64,000 nt of DNA from JACVRW01 sp963751835 (GCA_963751835.1 CAVVWD010000011.1:186001-250000); one strand, 5' to 3'; counted from the stretch's first letter, positions 28,077 to 37,511 are shown. The notes: generated by a model not told the origin, from the letters alone. Numbers and translations: made by a program.

Positions 28077-29978
28077 CGCGGCTCGAGCCTCGTGACGCTG
28101 TCGCCCTCGGCGCTCGTGACCCAGACGCCGCCGTCGCGTCCGGCTGCGATCCCGGCGGGATCCTCGGGCACGCGGACCGGGCCGCCGACCATCTCGCCGC
28201 TGCGCCCATCGACCCGAATGACCACGTCGCGCTCGGAGTCCGTCGCCCAGAGCCAGCGCCGGTCGAGGGCGAGATACTCCGGACGCCCTCCGACCCTGAT
28301 GGTCTTCGGTTCGGATGCGGATACGGGGACGCCCCGCACGACACCGTCACCTGCCACGGACACCCACGCTCCGGTCGTCCCGGCCGCGACGTCGGCCGGC
28401 AGCCGGCCGACCGGTACCGGCGGACCGGTGACGAGGCCGGAGCGCGCGTCGATCGAGCTGATCAGCCCGTCGAAGGTGTCGAGCACCCACAGGCGGTCGC
28501 CCGCAAGAGCCAGCGCCCCGGCCGAGCTTCACCGATGTCACGTCCTGCGCCACCTGGTTCGAGCGGGCGTCGATCCGTCAGCACGCGGTCATCCTCGGTC
28601 GCCACCCAGACGATGTCCGTAACCGCGGCGAGGTCGACCGGGGCCGCGTCCAGGGGGATCGTGGCGATCGCGCGCCGGGACCTGATGTCGATCCGCGTGA
28701 CGGTCGCGTCGCCGAAGTTCGCCACCCACACCGAGGCCGGCCCCGCTGCGATCGCCTTCGGATCCTCGCCGACGGGGATACGGCTGCGCACCCGGGGCCG
28801 CCGAGAGTCGATGAAGGTCACGCTCTCCGCGCCGGTGTTTGCCACCCAGATGCCGCCGGCCGGTGTGACCGCGATCCCGCTGGGGGCGTCGCCCACCGGG
28901 ATCGAGCGGCCCACGATCTCCGCCCCTGGAGCCGCGACGGCCTGGGCTCCGCGCGCCTGCCCGGACGTCGTCGTCCTCGGCCGCATCGTCGTCGCCCGAG
29001 AGGACCAGCGCAGCCACCCCGGCGAGCGCGCCGAGCACCGCCAGCGCCGCCAGCAGCGCCCTCCACCCAGGGCGCCGCCGAGTCCGAGAAGGAGCGGTGC
29101 GCGACGCCGCGAGCCGCGCCCGGGCGCCGGTGTCGCCACCGCCCGGCACCGCGTCGAGCGCGGCGCGACCCATGTCGCGAGCGGACGCGAAGCGGTCGTC
29201 CGGGTCCTTCTCCATCGCGCGCCGGGCGACGCCGGCGAGGCGGCGCGGGACGTCCGGGGCCAGCTCCGTGGCCGAGCGGCGGCGTGTCCGAGATGTGCGC
29301 CCAGAGCTTCGCGACGTCGTCCTCGCGCGGGAACGGCACCTGCCCCGTGAGCGTCTCGTAGAGGACGCAGCCGAGGGCATAGACGTCGGCACGGCCGTCG
29401 ACCGGGTCGCCGCGAAGCTGCTCGGGAGCCACGTAGTCGAGCGTCCCGACCCACTCGCCCGCCGAGGTCAGGCCGCTCTCGGAGGCGCTCCGCTTGGTGA
29501 GGCCGAAGTCGGTGAGGTAGACGTGCTCCCCGCCGCCGCGGGCGGCCACGAGCACGTTCGCCGGCTTGACGTCGCGGTGGACGAGGCCACGCTCGTGTGC
29601 GGCCTCGAGGGCGGATGCCACCTGGGCCATGACGCCGGCGGCCCGGAGCGGGTCGAGGCGCTCCTCCGCGGCAATCAGCGAGCGCAGGTCGGTCCCCTCG
29701 ACAAAGCGCATAGCGATGTAGAGCACGCCGGCCGCCTCGCCGGCCGCGAACACGGGGATCACGTTGGGGTGGTCGAGCGAAGCCGTGAGCCGCGACTCGC
29801 GCACGAACCGGTCCCTGAAGGCGATGTTGTCGGCGAGCGTGCCGGCGATCACCTTGAGCGCGACCGGCCTGCCCAGCGAGATCTGGACAGCGCGGTACAC
29901 GACGCCCATGCCGCCGCGACCCACCTCGTCTTCGACCCTGAAGTCGCCGAGGACCGAGCCCGTCGAAAGCACGCTCAT
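28073..29978 (-). pseudogene. PknB-type Ser/Thr kinase with external beta-propeller, four frameshifts
   Basis: The kinase domain is intact from ATG 29978: VGRGGMGVVYRA (G-loop, residues 19-30), ALKVIA with Lys42, LVHRDVKPANVL, LTDFGLTK and YVAPEQLRG. It is followed by the kinase end, a membrane helix (LLAALAVLGALAGVAALVL) and a propeller of GIWVANTGAESVTFID-like repeats that runs to 28073. The reading frame changes four times (about 29273-29287, 28945-28975, 28571-28580, 28507-28520), and each change is repaired by skipping one base. The coding signal remains protein-like on both sides of each break, so the damage is very recent or not biological. An intact gene would make a membrane receptor kinase of about 630 residues sensing through its propeller. 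Confidence 0.8.
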
Positions 29979-30053
29979 CCAATCTCCGGGAGAACCGTTT
30001 CCAGCCTACCCCACCGCTGGACGGGGGCACCCGAACTGGTCAAAGTAAGGGTC

Positions 30054-30741
30054 GTGGCTACCGCCGTCCCGGCCAGCCCCCACGCGGCCAGCGCCGTCGA
30101 GCTGAAGGCCCAGATCGAAGCCGAGCGGGAGGGACTGCCGTTCCTGATCTACCGCGACAGCGACGGCGCAGCACGAGCTCGTGGTGCTGAACCCGGAGAC
30201 GGAGCGGATCACGCTCGGCCGGCGCTCGTCCGCCGACCTGACGCTGCATTGGGACGAGGAGGTCTCACGGCTCCACGCCGAGCTTGTGCGCAAGGGCGAG
30301 GACTGGACGGTCGAGGACAACGGACTCTCGCTCAACGGGACGTTCGTGAACGCCGAGCCGGTCCGCGGACACCGGCGGCTGCGCGACGGCGACGCGCTGC
30401 GGCTCGGGTCGACGGTGATCGTCTTCCGCAACCCGGGCGACCGCGAATCACGCGTGACCACCCCGTCGGCGGAGCTGCGCAAGGTCGTCGAGCTGACCGA
30501 TTCGCAGCGGCGCGTGCTGGTCGCGCTCTGCCGTCCGTTCAAGGACTCGGCGGCGTTCGTGACGCCGCCGCCAAACGAGCAGATCGCCCGTGAGCTCTTC
30601 CTGAGCGTGGACGCGGTCAAGAAGCACATGCGCTCGCTGTTCGAGAAGTTCGAAGTCCAGCACCTGCCTCAGAACGAGAAGCGGGCGCGGCTCGTCGAGC
30701 GCGCGTTCGCGGGCGGCTTCATCTCAGATCGCAGCCTCTGA
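30054..30741 (+). pseudogene. FHA-domain protein with C-terminal winged-helix-like part, one frameshift
   Basis: After a GTG start at 30054 the first 38 codons read ATAVPASPHAASAVELKAQI and on to LIYRDSDG; near 30161-30175 the frame must skip one base to reach the FHA domain (ERITLGRRSSADLTLHWD, SRLHAELVRK, LNGTFVNAEPV). The FHA fold binds phosphothreonine, and the C-terminal part (TDSQRRVLVALCRPF, then SVDAVKKHMRSLFEKF) resembles a DNA-binding or EmbR-like helical domain. It is divergent from the Ser/Thr kinase, its natural phosphate donor. A start at 30181 would give an uninterrupted but N-terminally clipped 186-residue product, so partial function is possible. Confidence 0.7.
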
Positions 30742-30891
30742 GCGGCCCTCCCGCAAGAGGTGGAGCCGGACGGCACCTTGGTGTCCTTGGCGGGCCGGCC
30801 CGCCGCGGCGAGACTGGCCGCAGGGCGGCCCGGGACCGGCTTTGCGGGCTTGCACGCTCACCGCGAGTGCGCGCCCGGGCCGCCGCGGCGC

Positions 30892-32274
30892 TCAGTTGCG
30901 CATCGCCGGGAAGAGCACCACCTCGCGGATCGAGTCGCGCCCGCTCAGCAGCATCACGAGCCGGTCGATGCCGATGCCGATGCCGCCCGTCGGCGGCATG
31001 CCGTGCTCGAGTGCGCGGACGTAGTCCTCGTCGTAGGGCTGGGTCTCCTCGTCGCCGGCGGCCTCGTCCGCCCGCTGCTGCTCAAAGCGCGCGCGCTGCT
31101 CGTCCGGGTCGTTCAGCTCGGTGAAGGCGTTGGCGAACTCCATCCCGCCGGCGAAGCACTCGAAGCGCTCCACGAGCCCGGCCTGCGAGCGGTGGTCCTT
31201 CGCGAACGGCGAGAGCTCCTTGGGGTAGTCGAGGATGAAGGTCGGGTCGTGGAGCTCGGGCTCGACCTGCTTGGAGAGGAGGTCGTCAACGCGCTTCGCC
31301 CAGGTGCCCTCGCCGGGCAGCTCGTCCTTCGAGATGTCGAGCCCCGTCTTCTCCCGGATGGCCTCGTGCAGCTTGATGCGCCTCCAGGGCGGTGAGAAGT
31401 TGATCGGGCCGTCGTAGCCCACGTCGGTCGCGACGTAGGCGATTAGCTCCTCGAGCCGCGCCGCGATGTCCTCGTAGTCCGCGTACGCCTCGTACCACTC
31501 GAGCATCGTGAACTCCGGGTTGTGCTTATGCGAGACGCCCTCGTTTCGGAAGTCCTTGCCGATCTCGTAGACGCGCTCGAGCCCACCGACGATCAAGCGC
31601 TTGAGGTAGAGCTCGTCGGCGACCCGCAGGAAGAAGTCGCGGTCGAGCGCGTTGTGGTGGGTCACGAACGGGCGAGCGAGCGCGCCCCCGTAGAGCGGCT
31701 GGAGGATCGGCGTCTCGACCTCGAGGAAGCCGCGCTCGTCGAGCCAGCGCCGGATCGCCCGTACGACCCGGCTGCGCAGGATGAAGAGCGCCCGCGTGTC
31801 CTCGTTTGCGAGCAGGTCGAGCTCGCGGTGGCGGTAGCGCGTCTCAACGTCCTCGAGCCCGTGGAACTTCTCGGGCGGAGCGAGCAGCGACTTGGCAAGC
31901 AGCGTCCAGCCGCTCGCGCGCAGAGTGAGCTCGCCGCGGCGTGACTTGAAGGCCGTCCCGTCGACCCCGATGACGTCGCCGAGATCCAGCGAGGTGAGCG
32001 TGTCGAACGACCCCTCGCCGAGCACGTCCCGCTGTGCGTGGACCTGCAGCTTGCCGCTGCGGTCCACCACATCGAGGAACGCGGCGCCACCGTGCCCGCG
32101 CCGGGCGGTCATGCGGCCGGCGATCCGGTACGCCGAGTCGGTCTCCTCCCCGGCCTCCAGGCCGTCGTGGGCCTCGTGGACCTCCGCTATCGGCGTGACG
32201 CCCTCGAACTCGTGAGGAAACGGGTCGATCCCCTGCTCGCGCAGGCGCTCGAGCTTGGCCCGGCGGTCGTCCAC
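30892..32274 (-). CDS. lysS: lysyl-tRNA synthetase, class II
   Basis: The 460-residue protein has an OB-fold anticodon-binding domain (about 50-140, with RIAGRMTARRGHGGAAFLDV) and the class II catalytic core: motif 1 near FLEVETPILQP, motif 2 FRNEGVSHKHNPEFTMLEWY, and motif 3 GIGIGIDRLVMLL near the C-terminus. It charges tRNA-Lys. It is shorter at the N-terminus than the E. coli enzyme because the first helix is reduced. GTG 32274 is the only sensible start. It is 26 bases downstream of greA in the same direction, a frequent pairing. Confidence 0.96.
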   Translation of the reverse strand: MDDRRAKLERLREQGIDPFPHEFEGVTPIAEVHEAHDGLEAGEETDSAYRIAGRMTARRGHGGAAFLDVVDRSGKLQVHAQRDVLGEGSFDTLTSLDLGDVIGVDGTAFKSRRGELTLRASGWTLLAKSLLAPPEKFHGLEDVETRYRHRELDLLANEDTRALFILRSRVVRAIRRWLDERGFLEVETPILQPLYGGALARPFVTHHNALDRDFFLRVADELYLKRLIVGGLERVYEIGKDFRNEGVSHKHNPEFTMLEWYEAYADYEDIAARLEELIAYVATDVGYDGPINFSPPWRRIKLHEAIREKTGLDISKDELPGEGTWAKRVDDLLSKQVEPELHDPTFILDYPKELSPFAKDHRSQAGLVERFECFAGGMEFANAFTELNDPDEQRARFEQQRADEAAGDEETQPYDEDYVRALEHGMPPTGGIGIGIDRLVMLLSGRDSIREVVLFPAMRN

Positions 32275-32300
32275 GGCGGGGAAACCTACCGGGGGGCGGA

Positions 32301-32777
32301 CTAGCGCTCGATCTTGGTGATCTTGAGCTTGCGGGCGGGGCCGCGGGGCACGGGCACCGTCACGGTCTCGCCGCGCTTGTGGCCGAGCAGGGCGCGGCCG
32401 ACGGGCGACTCATTCGAGAGCTTGCTGTTGGAGGGGTCCGCCTCGGCGGAGCCGACGATCTTGAACTTCGTCGACTTGTCGGTCTTCTGGTCCTTCACGT
32501 GGACCGTGGCGCCCACGCCGACCACATCGGTGTCGATCGACTTCTCGTCGATCACGCGGGCGCTCGCGAGCCGCTCTTCGAGGTCGGAGATCTGCTTCTC
32601 GAGCATCGCCTGCTCGTTCTTGGCGTCGTCGTACTCGGAGTTCTCGGAGATGTCCCCGAACTCGCGGGCCTCCTTGATGCGCTCCGCCACCTCGCGCCTG
32701 CGGTCGGTGCGCAGGTATTGGATCTTGGACTTGAGGTCTTCGAGTCCCTGGGGTGTGAGAACCGTCTCGCGTGCCAT
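32301..32777 (-). CDS. greA: transcription elongation factor GreA
   Basis: The 158-residue protein has the long N-terminal antiparallel coiled coil (LEDLKSKIQYLRTDRRREVAE, then DISENSEYDDAKNEQAMLEKQ), whose acidic tip DISENSEYDDA (about residues 41-51) inserts into the polymerase secondary channel, and the C-terminal FKBP-like domain with NESPVGRALLGHKRG. It stimulates cleavage of backtracked RNA. ATG 32777 has GGAGG eight bases upstream. Confidence 0.96.
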   Translation of the reverse strand: MARETVLTPQGLEDLKSKIQYLRTDRRREVAERIKEAREFGDISENSEYDDAKNEQAMLEKQISDLEERLASARVIDEKSIDTDVVGVGATVHVKDQKTDKSTKFKIVGSAEADPSNSKLSNESPVGRALLGHKRGETVTVPVPRGPARKLKITKIER

Positions 32778-32824
32778 AGAAAAACCCTCCGCTAGGCGCC
32801 CGGAGGGACGGAGCAGTCTAGCAA

Positions 32825-32848
32825 GGGGCCTTACGGCCGCAAGGCCCC
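32825..32848 (-). terminator. hairpin between dusB and greA
   Basis: GGGGCCTT pairs with AAGGCCCC around an eight-base loop, placed just after the dusB stop on the minus strand. It probably separates dusB from greA-lysS transcription. Confidence 0.55.
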
Positions 32849-32854
32849 CGTGGA

Positions 32855-33844
32855 TCAGGCGGCGAGGGCGGTTTCCAGGGCCCCGACGCCGCCCCAGACG
32901 GCGCGAGCGTGAGCGGTGGTCGGCGCCGTGACCAGAGGCTGCCGCTCGCGGCGGGTGAGGTCGAGCCGCTCGGCGTACCAGGGGTAGAACTTGCGCAGAT
33001 AGCGGCCGGCCCGCTCGACGCCGAGATGCTCCTCGGCGCACGCGATCACCCACTCGACCTCCTCCGCCACCTCGGCCGGGGAGGGCTCACCCTCGTAGCC
33101 GCCGGTCAGGCGCCCAAACCGCCACGGATTCCCGAGCGAGCCGCGCGCCAGCATGATCGCGGCGGCGCCGCTCTCCTCGAAGGCCGACCGGGCGCGCGAG
33201 TCCGACGACAGCCCGCCGGAGAGAATCACCGGGACCGGCAGCGTCTCGGCGAGCGCGCGGGCGAGCCCGTAGTCGGGGGCGCCCGAGTGCTGCTGCGACG
33301 CGTGCCGCGGGTGGAACGCGATCCCGGCCACGCCGGCCTCCTCGACGAGCCGGCGGGCGAGCACGATGCCGTCGCGGTCGCCGGGCCGCTCGCCCGGGCG
33401 CAGCTTGACCGTCACGGGCAGGCCGCCGCCCTCGCGCGCCGCGCGGGCGATCGCGACCGCCCGGTCCGGGTCGGAGAGCAGCGCCGCGCCGGCACCCGTC
33501 TTGCAGACCTTGCGCACCGGGCAGCCCATGTTGAGGTCGATGAAGTCCGCCCCCGCGTCCGCGACCATCGCGGCGGCCGCGCGCATCACGCCGGCGTCGT
33601 GTCCGAAAAGCTGCATCGACAGCGGGTGCTCCTCGGGATGGATGCGCAGGAACTCGTGCACCGTGCGCTCGTTCCCATGGGCGAGCCCGAAGCTCGAGAC
33701 CATCTCCGACACGACGAGCCCCGCGCCGAAGCGCCGCGCCTGAAGGCGAACGAACCAGTTGCCGATGCCCGCCAGCGGTGCGAGCACGACGCGATTGGAG
33801 ATCTCGACGCCGCCGAGCGTCCAGCGATCGGATAGGGAAGCCAC
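32855..33844 (-). CDS. dusB: tRNA-dihydrouridine synthase
   Basis: The 329-residue FMN enzyme reduces uridine in tRNA. Signatures are VVLAPLAGIGNWFVR at the N-terminus, DFIDLNMGCPVRKVCKTGAGAAL (the conserved Cys is the proton donor), LPVTVKLRPG, IAFHPRHASQ with the Lys/His FMN contacts, and VILSGGLSS near the phosphate site. The DusB group is inferred from length and the GCPV(R)KV pattern. Start GTG 33844 places the first strand correctly. Confidence 0.9.
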   Translation of the reverse strand: MASLSDRWTLGGVEISNRVVLAPLAGIGNWFVRLQARRFGAGLVVSEMVSSFGLAHGNERTVHEFLRIHPEEHPLSMQLFGHDAGVMRAAAAMVADAGADFIDLNMGCPVRKVCKTGAGAALLSDPDRAVAIARAAREGGGLPVTVKLRPGERPGDRDGIVLARRLVEEAGVAGIAFHPRHASQQHSGAPDYGLARALAETLPVPVILSGGLSSDSRARSAFEESGAAAIMLARGSLGNPWRFGRLTGGYEGEPSPAEVAEEVEWVIACAEEHLGVERAGRYLRKFYPWYAERLDLTRRERQPLVTAPTTAHARAVWGGVGALETALAA

Positions 33845-33883
33845 GGTGGGGAAACGGTAGCGGCGTGGCGATAGCCTGCGTGC

Positions 33884-34090
33884 ATGGACGAGGAGGCCTT
33901 CAACCTGTCGACCCGGCAGTTCCTCAAACGCCTGGGGGTCACGTCCCAGCGCGAGATCGAGCAGGGTGTGCGCGACCAGATCGAGCAAGGCCGCCTGAGC
34001 GGCGACGAGCGCCTCCCCGCGCGCGCGACCGTGACCGTGGAGGGCCTGCCGGAGCCGATCGTGATCGAGGGCGAGATAGCCCTGAGCTAG
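33884..34090 (+). CDS. DUF6494-family small protein
   Basis: The 68-residue protein reads NLSTRQFLKRLGVTSQREIEQ, then a helix VRDQIEQGRL and a strand VTVEGLPEPIVIEGEIAL. This matches the small DUF6494 group found across bacteria, whose role is unknown. It starts 39 bases from the divergent dusB gene and overlaps the convergent AbiEi/DUF559 gene by four bases at its stop. Confidence 0.75.
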   Translation: MDEEAFNLSTRQFLKRLGVTSQREIEQGVRDQIEQGRLSGDERLPARATVTVEGLPEPIVIEGEIALS

Positions 34091-35061
34091 GCAGCCGCGG
34101 CGAGCAACCGCTTCAAATCGCGTGCGACGGCGGACGGCTCCTCGTGGAGCTGCCGCCAGGTGATCCTGACGGGCCGCCAGCCGACCGCCATGAGCTTGCG
34201 GTCGCGGCGGCGATCGCGCTCGAAGGCAAGCGGGGTGTCGTGGAACTGCCTGCTGTCGAGCTCGACCGCAACGCGCTCGGCGTGCCACAGGGCGTCGATC
34301 TCGATGGGCTGCCCGTCGAGCTCGAAAGCTGCATTGACCTCGGGCCGCGGCAATCCGATCTCCTCAACCAGCTCGAGGAAGCGCTCCTCGAGCTCGCTGC
34401 GGGTGACGGTGCTGCCGGCGTTGCGCCGCCGGAGCGCCTCCAACAGTGCGCGGCTTCCGGGGCGACCCGGATAGCGGTCAAGGAGATCGCGCACGGAAAG
34501 GCGGTCGTGCAGGCGGAGCACGTCTGCCTCGTTGATCATCCGCTCGATGCGGCGCGCCGACATGCCGCCCGAGCAGTCGAGGAGCGCGCGCGGGACGGTG
34601 GTAACGGGGATGCCCTCGAGCACGGTTCTTTCGTCGTCAGGTAACGACGAGCGATGAAGGCGGATACCCGGACGGCCGCGGCGCGCGGCCGGGACGGTCA
34701 GGTGTATCGGCGCCGTGAACCCCTCGAGCAGGCCCCACAGCTCGGCCGCCGAGCGGTGACTGAGCACGGCGCCGGGCCCACCGGCGAGCACCGCCGCCAT
34801 CCAGCGCGACAGCTTCGACACAAGCGGCCCGAGCCCGTAGACGCCGCGGTGAAAGGCCTGCAACCGCCCGGCCGCCAGCCTGTACTCGAGGTTCGACTCC
34901 GACAGCCCGAGCTCCCTCAGCTGATCCCGGCCGAAGACCCCGTGCTGTCGTCTGGCCAGCTCCACAATCGCCCGATCAACACCACGCGTGCTGCGTTTCC
35001 GTTGATTATCAACGGCAACGTAGCGCGGACGATCTGGGCGGCCGGGATCGGGGTCCTTCAT
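34087..35061 (-). CDS. AbiEi-antitoxin-like winged-helix protein fused to a DUF559 nuclease-like domain
   Basis: The 324-residue product has an AbiEi-type winged helix at about residues 30-85 (VDRAIVELARRQHGVFGRDQL, then LAAGRLQAFHRGVYGLG), a middle domain with VPRALLDCSGGM, and a C-terminal DUF559/Vsr-like region (EIDALWHAERVAVELDSRQFHD, then RDRRRDRKLMAVGWRPVRITW). The last resembles a PD-(D/E)xK fold with acidic residues at the ExD site where Lys is usual, so nuclease activity is uncertain. No AbiEii toxin gene is adjacent; such solo proteins are common in this group of bacteria. Confidence 0.75.
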   Translation of the reverse strand: MKDPDPGRPDRPRYVAVDNQRKRSTRGVDRAIVELARRQHGVFGRDQLRELGLSESNLEYRLAAGRLQAFHRGVYGLGPLVSKLSRWMAAVLAGGPGAVLSHRSAAELWGLLEGFTAPIHLTVPAARRGRPGIRLHRSSLPDDERTVLEGIPVTTVPRALLDCSGGMSARRIERMINEADVLRLHDRLSVRDLLDRYPGRPGSRALLEALRRRNAGSTVTRSELEERFLELVEEIGLPRPEVNAAFELDGQPIEIDALWHAERVAVELDSRQFHDTPLAFERDRRRDRKLMAVGWRPVRITWRQLHEEPSAVARDLKRLLAAAA

Positions 35062-35106
35062 TGCTGTCGTTCTACGCGAGCGCGAGCAACGCGTGCGTCA
35101 CGAGTG

Positions 35107-35874
35107 TTACGAGCGGTTCCGCTCCCAGATCAGCTTCAGACCCTGCAGGGTGAGCAGGTCATCCACCTCGTCCACCTGCTCGCAGAAAGGCGTTATCGCG
35201 GCGGCGTAGCCGCCGGTTGCGATCGCGGTTGCCTCCTCGCCGAGCTCTTCGCGAAGGCGGCCCAGGATGCCATCCACCTGGCCGGCGTAGCCGAACACCA
35301 CTCCGGACTGGATCGCCTCCTGGGTGCTCTTCCCGATCGCGTGCTCGGGCCGCTCGATGTCCACCCGCGGCAGGCGCGCCGCGCGTGCGGCCAGCGCCTC
35401 GAGCGAGATCTCGATCCCGGGCGAGATCACGCCGCCGAGGTACTCCCCCGACGACGACACCACGTCGTAGTTGATCGCCGTGCCGAAATCGACCGCGATG
35501 CAGGCGCCGCCGACGCGGTCGTACGCCGCGACCGCGTTCACGAGCCGGTCGGCACCCAACTCCTGGGGGCGATCGATCCTGATCGGCATCCCGGTCTTGA
35601 GCCCGGGGCCCACCATCGCGCCGCGGCCGCGGAGGTAGCGGTCGATCACCTGCTCGAACTCGTGCGCGAGCGTCGGGACCACCGAAGACACGATCGCGGC
35701 ATCCACATCGCCGAGCCGCAGGTCGCGGAGGCCGAGCAGGTTCGCCAGTCCGCCGGCGAGCTCGTCCGCCGTCGCGAAGCGGGCGGTGGCGTAGCGCCAG
35801 TGCTCCACGAGGTCGTCGTCGCGGAACATGCCCACGTGCGTCTGGGTGTTGCCGACGTCGATGGCGAGCAGCAC
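35107..35874 (-). CDS. coaX: type III pantothenate kinase
   Basis: The 255-residue ASKHA-fold kinase starts LLAIDVGNTQTHVGMF (phosphate-1 motif, Asp and Asn conserved), has the pantothenate site region GADRLVNAVAAYD, the phosphate-2 motif ACIAVDFGTAINYD and an adenosine motif AIATGGYAA. It makes 4'-phosphopantothenate, the first step toward CoA and the ACP prosthetic group. It is not inhibited by CoA in known members. GTG 35874 is the start. Its position ten bases after the fatty-acid run links CoA supply with acyl-carrier metabolism. Confidence 0.93.
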   Translation of the reverse strand: MLLAIDVGNTQTHVGMFRDDDLVEHWRYATARFATADELAGGLANLLGLRDLRLGDVDAAIVSSVVPTLAHEFEQVIDRYLRGRGAMVGPGLKTGMPIRIDRPQELGADRLVNAVAAYDRVGGACIAVDFGTAINYDVVSSSGEYLGGVISPGIEISLEALAARAARLPRVDIERPEHAIGKSTQEAIQSGVVFGYAGQVDGILGRLREELGEEATAIATGGYAAAITPFCEQVDEVDDLLTLQGLKLIWERNRS

Positions 35875-35884
35875 GGCCGGGCGA

Positions 35885-36256
35885 TTATCGCCCGACGGGT
35901 GACCCGATGCGCAGGAGGTTGCCGTCAGGGTCGACGAGCGCGAACTCGCGCATGCTGTAGTCGACGTCCTCGGGTGCGCCGTGCAGACGGGGGATACCCT
36001 CGTGCGGTAGGCCGAGCCGGGAGAATTCTGCATGGAGGGAATCGGCGTCCTCCACGTACAGGTAGCAACCGGCGTCGGAGCTCCATGGATCCAAGGACGG
36101 GCTATGAAAGAAGTGGAGCCCGGCCTCGCGCCGCATGACAATGAGGTATTCGTCCGGCCAGAGCCCTATCTCCTTGAAGCCCAGTCGTTCGTAGAACGCA
36201 GACGTGGCGGGGAGATCTCGCGACGGCAGGATCGGGGCGACCGCCCAAGCGCTCAC
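35885..36256 (-). CDS. VOC-family (glyoxalase/bleomycin-resistance-like) protein
   Basis: The 123-residue protein carries the paired betaalphabetabetabeta pattern: VAPILPSRDLPATSAFYERLGF, LIVMRREAGLHFFHSP, and a second module with LYVEDADSLHAEF and FALVDPDGNLLRIG. Members bind metals and act as lyases or sequester drugs; His53-Phe-His type ligands are visible but a catalytic role is unproved. GTG 36256 overlaps the fabI stop in GTGA, so it is translated with fabI. Confidence 0.8.
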   Translation of the reverse strand: MSAWAVAPILPSRDLPATSAFYERLGFKEIGLWPDEYLIVMRREAGLHFFHSPSLDPWSSDAGCYLYVEDADSLHAEFSRLGLPHEGIPRLHGAPEDVDYSMREFALVDPDGNLLRIGSPVGR

Positions 36257-37023
36257 GAGCCCCGCAGCGGAGCGCCCATCGCATGGAATCCGCCGTCCAC
36301 GTGCAGGATCTCGCCGCTGATCCCGCGCGACCAGTCGGAGAGCAGGAACAGGACCGCGTCCGCCACGGGCGACGGGTCGTTGGTGTTCCAGCCGAGCGGG
36401 GCCTGGTCGCCCCACATCGAGGCGAGCCCGTCGAACCCGGGGATGCCGCCGGCCGCGGGGGTCTCTACCGGGCCGGCCGAAATGAGATTGACCCTTACGC
36501 CCTCATCGCCCAGATCGCGAGCGAGGTAGCGCGACACCGATTCCAACGCCGCCTTCGCGACCCCCATCCAGTCGTACACGGGCCATGCGACGCTGGCGTC
36601 GAAGTCGAGGGCGACGAAGCTGCTCGGGGAAAGCGGAAGGAGTGCTTCGCACAGTGCCTTGAACGAGTAGGCGCTCGTGCGGAAGGCCGCCTCCGCGGAC
36701 TCCGGTGGGGCGCTCATGAAATTGCCGCCCAGCGCGTCGCCGGGCGCGAACGCGATCGCATGCAGCGCGCCGTCGACGCCGCCCCAGCGCGATTCGAGGT
36801 CCGAGCGCACCGCGTCGAAGTCGTCGGGGTTGTTCACATCGAGCTCGAGCACGTCCGGCGGATCGGGGAGCCGTGCCGCCGCGCGCTCGGTCATTCGGCG
36901 CGTGCGCCCGAAGCCGGTGAGCACGATCTCGGCGCCCTCCTGCTGCGCGCGCTCGGCGACGGAATAGGCGATTGAGCCCTTTGTGAGTACGCCCGTTATC
37001 AGCAGGCGCTTGCCCGCCAACAT
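36253..37023 (-). CDS. fabI: enoyl-[acyl-carrier-protein] reductase
   Basis: The 256-residue SDR-type reductase completes the elongation cycle by reducing trans-2-enoyl-ACP with NADH. Features are LLITGVLTKGSIAYSVA at the N-terminus (FabI/InhA-type glycine loop), FDASVAWPVYDWMGVAKAA with the catalytic Tyr-x6-Lys pair, and VNLISAGPVETPAA before the substrate loop. The Tyr-x6-Lys spacing distinguishes it from FabG. It shares ATGA with the MaoC stop upstream. Confidence 0.95.
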   Translation of the reverse strand: MLAGKRLLITGVLTKGSIAYSVAERAQQEGAEIVLTGFGRTRRMTERAAARLPDPPDVLELDVNNPDDFDAVRSDLESRWGGVDGALHAIAFAPGDALGGNFMSAPPESAEAAFRTSAYSFKALCEALLPLSPSSFVALDFDASVAWPVYDWMGVAKAALESVSRYLARDLGDEGVRVNLISAGPVETPAAGGIPGFDGLASMWGDQAPLGWNTNDPSPVADAVLFLLSDWSRGISGEILHVDGGFHAMGAPLRGS

Positions 37024-37511
37024 CAGATCAGGACTGGCTGGGTGTCCGCTCGCGGCTCGTCCACGAGCGGCATCGTGTCACGCCGCCAGACGAGGTCGAC
37101 GCTCACCCTCGCGACCAGCTTCCCGCGCTGGTTGATCACCCGCCAGCGCGTGCTCACGAGGCCGTAGCCGGTATCGATCTCCGTCTTCTCGACGATCTCG
37201 CCCTCGACATGGATCGTGTCGCCGATCCTGACCGGCTGCTTGAAGACGGCGTCGGCCACGCGCCGCAGCGCGACGATGCGGTCCGGATCGAACCCCATCA
37301 GGCCGGCCGAGTACGAGAGCACGAGCAGCCCGTGCGCGATGCGCTCGCCAAAGCGGCTGCCGGCCGCCCACTCGGCGTCGGTGTGCTGCGGATGGGTGTC
37401 CCCGCTGAGCGTGGCGAAGCTCGTGATGTCGCCCTCTCCGATCGTGCGCCCGCGCGTGACGAAGCCATCGCCGACGGACAGCCTGTCGAAGTCCTTCTCG
37501 AAGATCGTCAC
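37023..37511 (-). CDS. MaoC-like acyl dehydratase
   Basis: The 162-residue hotdog-fold protein has the hydratase-2 pattern: ITSFATLSGDTHPQHTD (catalytic Asp and His), GERIAHGLLVLSYSAGLM, and DTIHVEGEIVEKTEI. It probably dehydrates 3-hydroxyacyl-thioesters, filling the step for which no fabZ or fabA is present in this cluster. Start GTG 37511 overlaps the GDSL gene stop in GTGA, and its stop overlaps the fabI start. Confidence 0.85.
   Translation of the reverse strand: MTIFEKDFDRLSVGDGFVTRGRTIGEGDITSFATLSGDTHPQHTDAEWAAGSRFGERIAHGLLVLSYSAGLMGFDPDRIVALRRVADAVFKQPVRIGDTIHVEGEIVEKTEIDTGYGLVSTRWRVINQRGKLVARVSVDLVWRRDTMPLVDEPRADTQPVLI

Noticed and set aside
28073..29978. Programmed frameshifting as an explanation for the kinase breaks
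   Set aside because: Four sites with unrelated sequences and no slippery heptamer or stop-codon context; error or decay is simpler.
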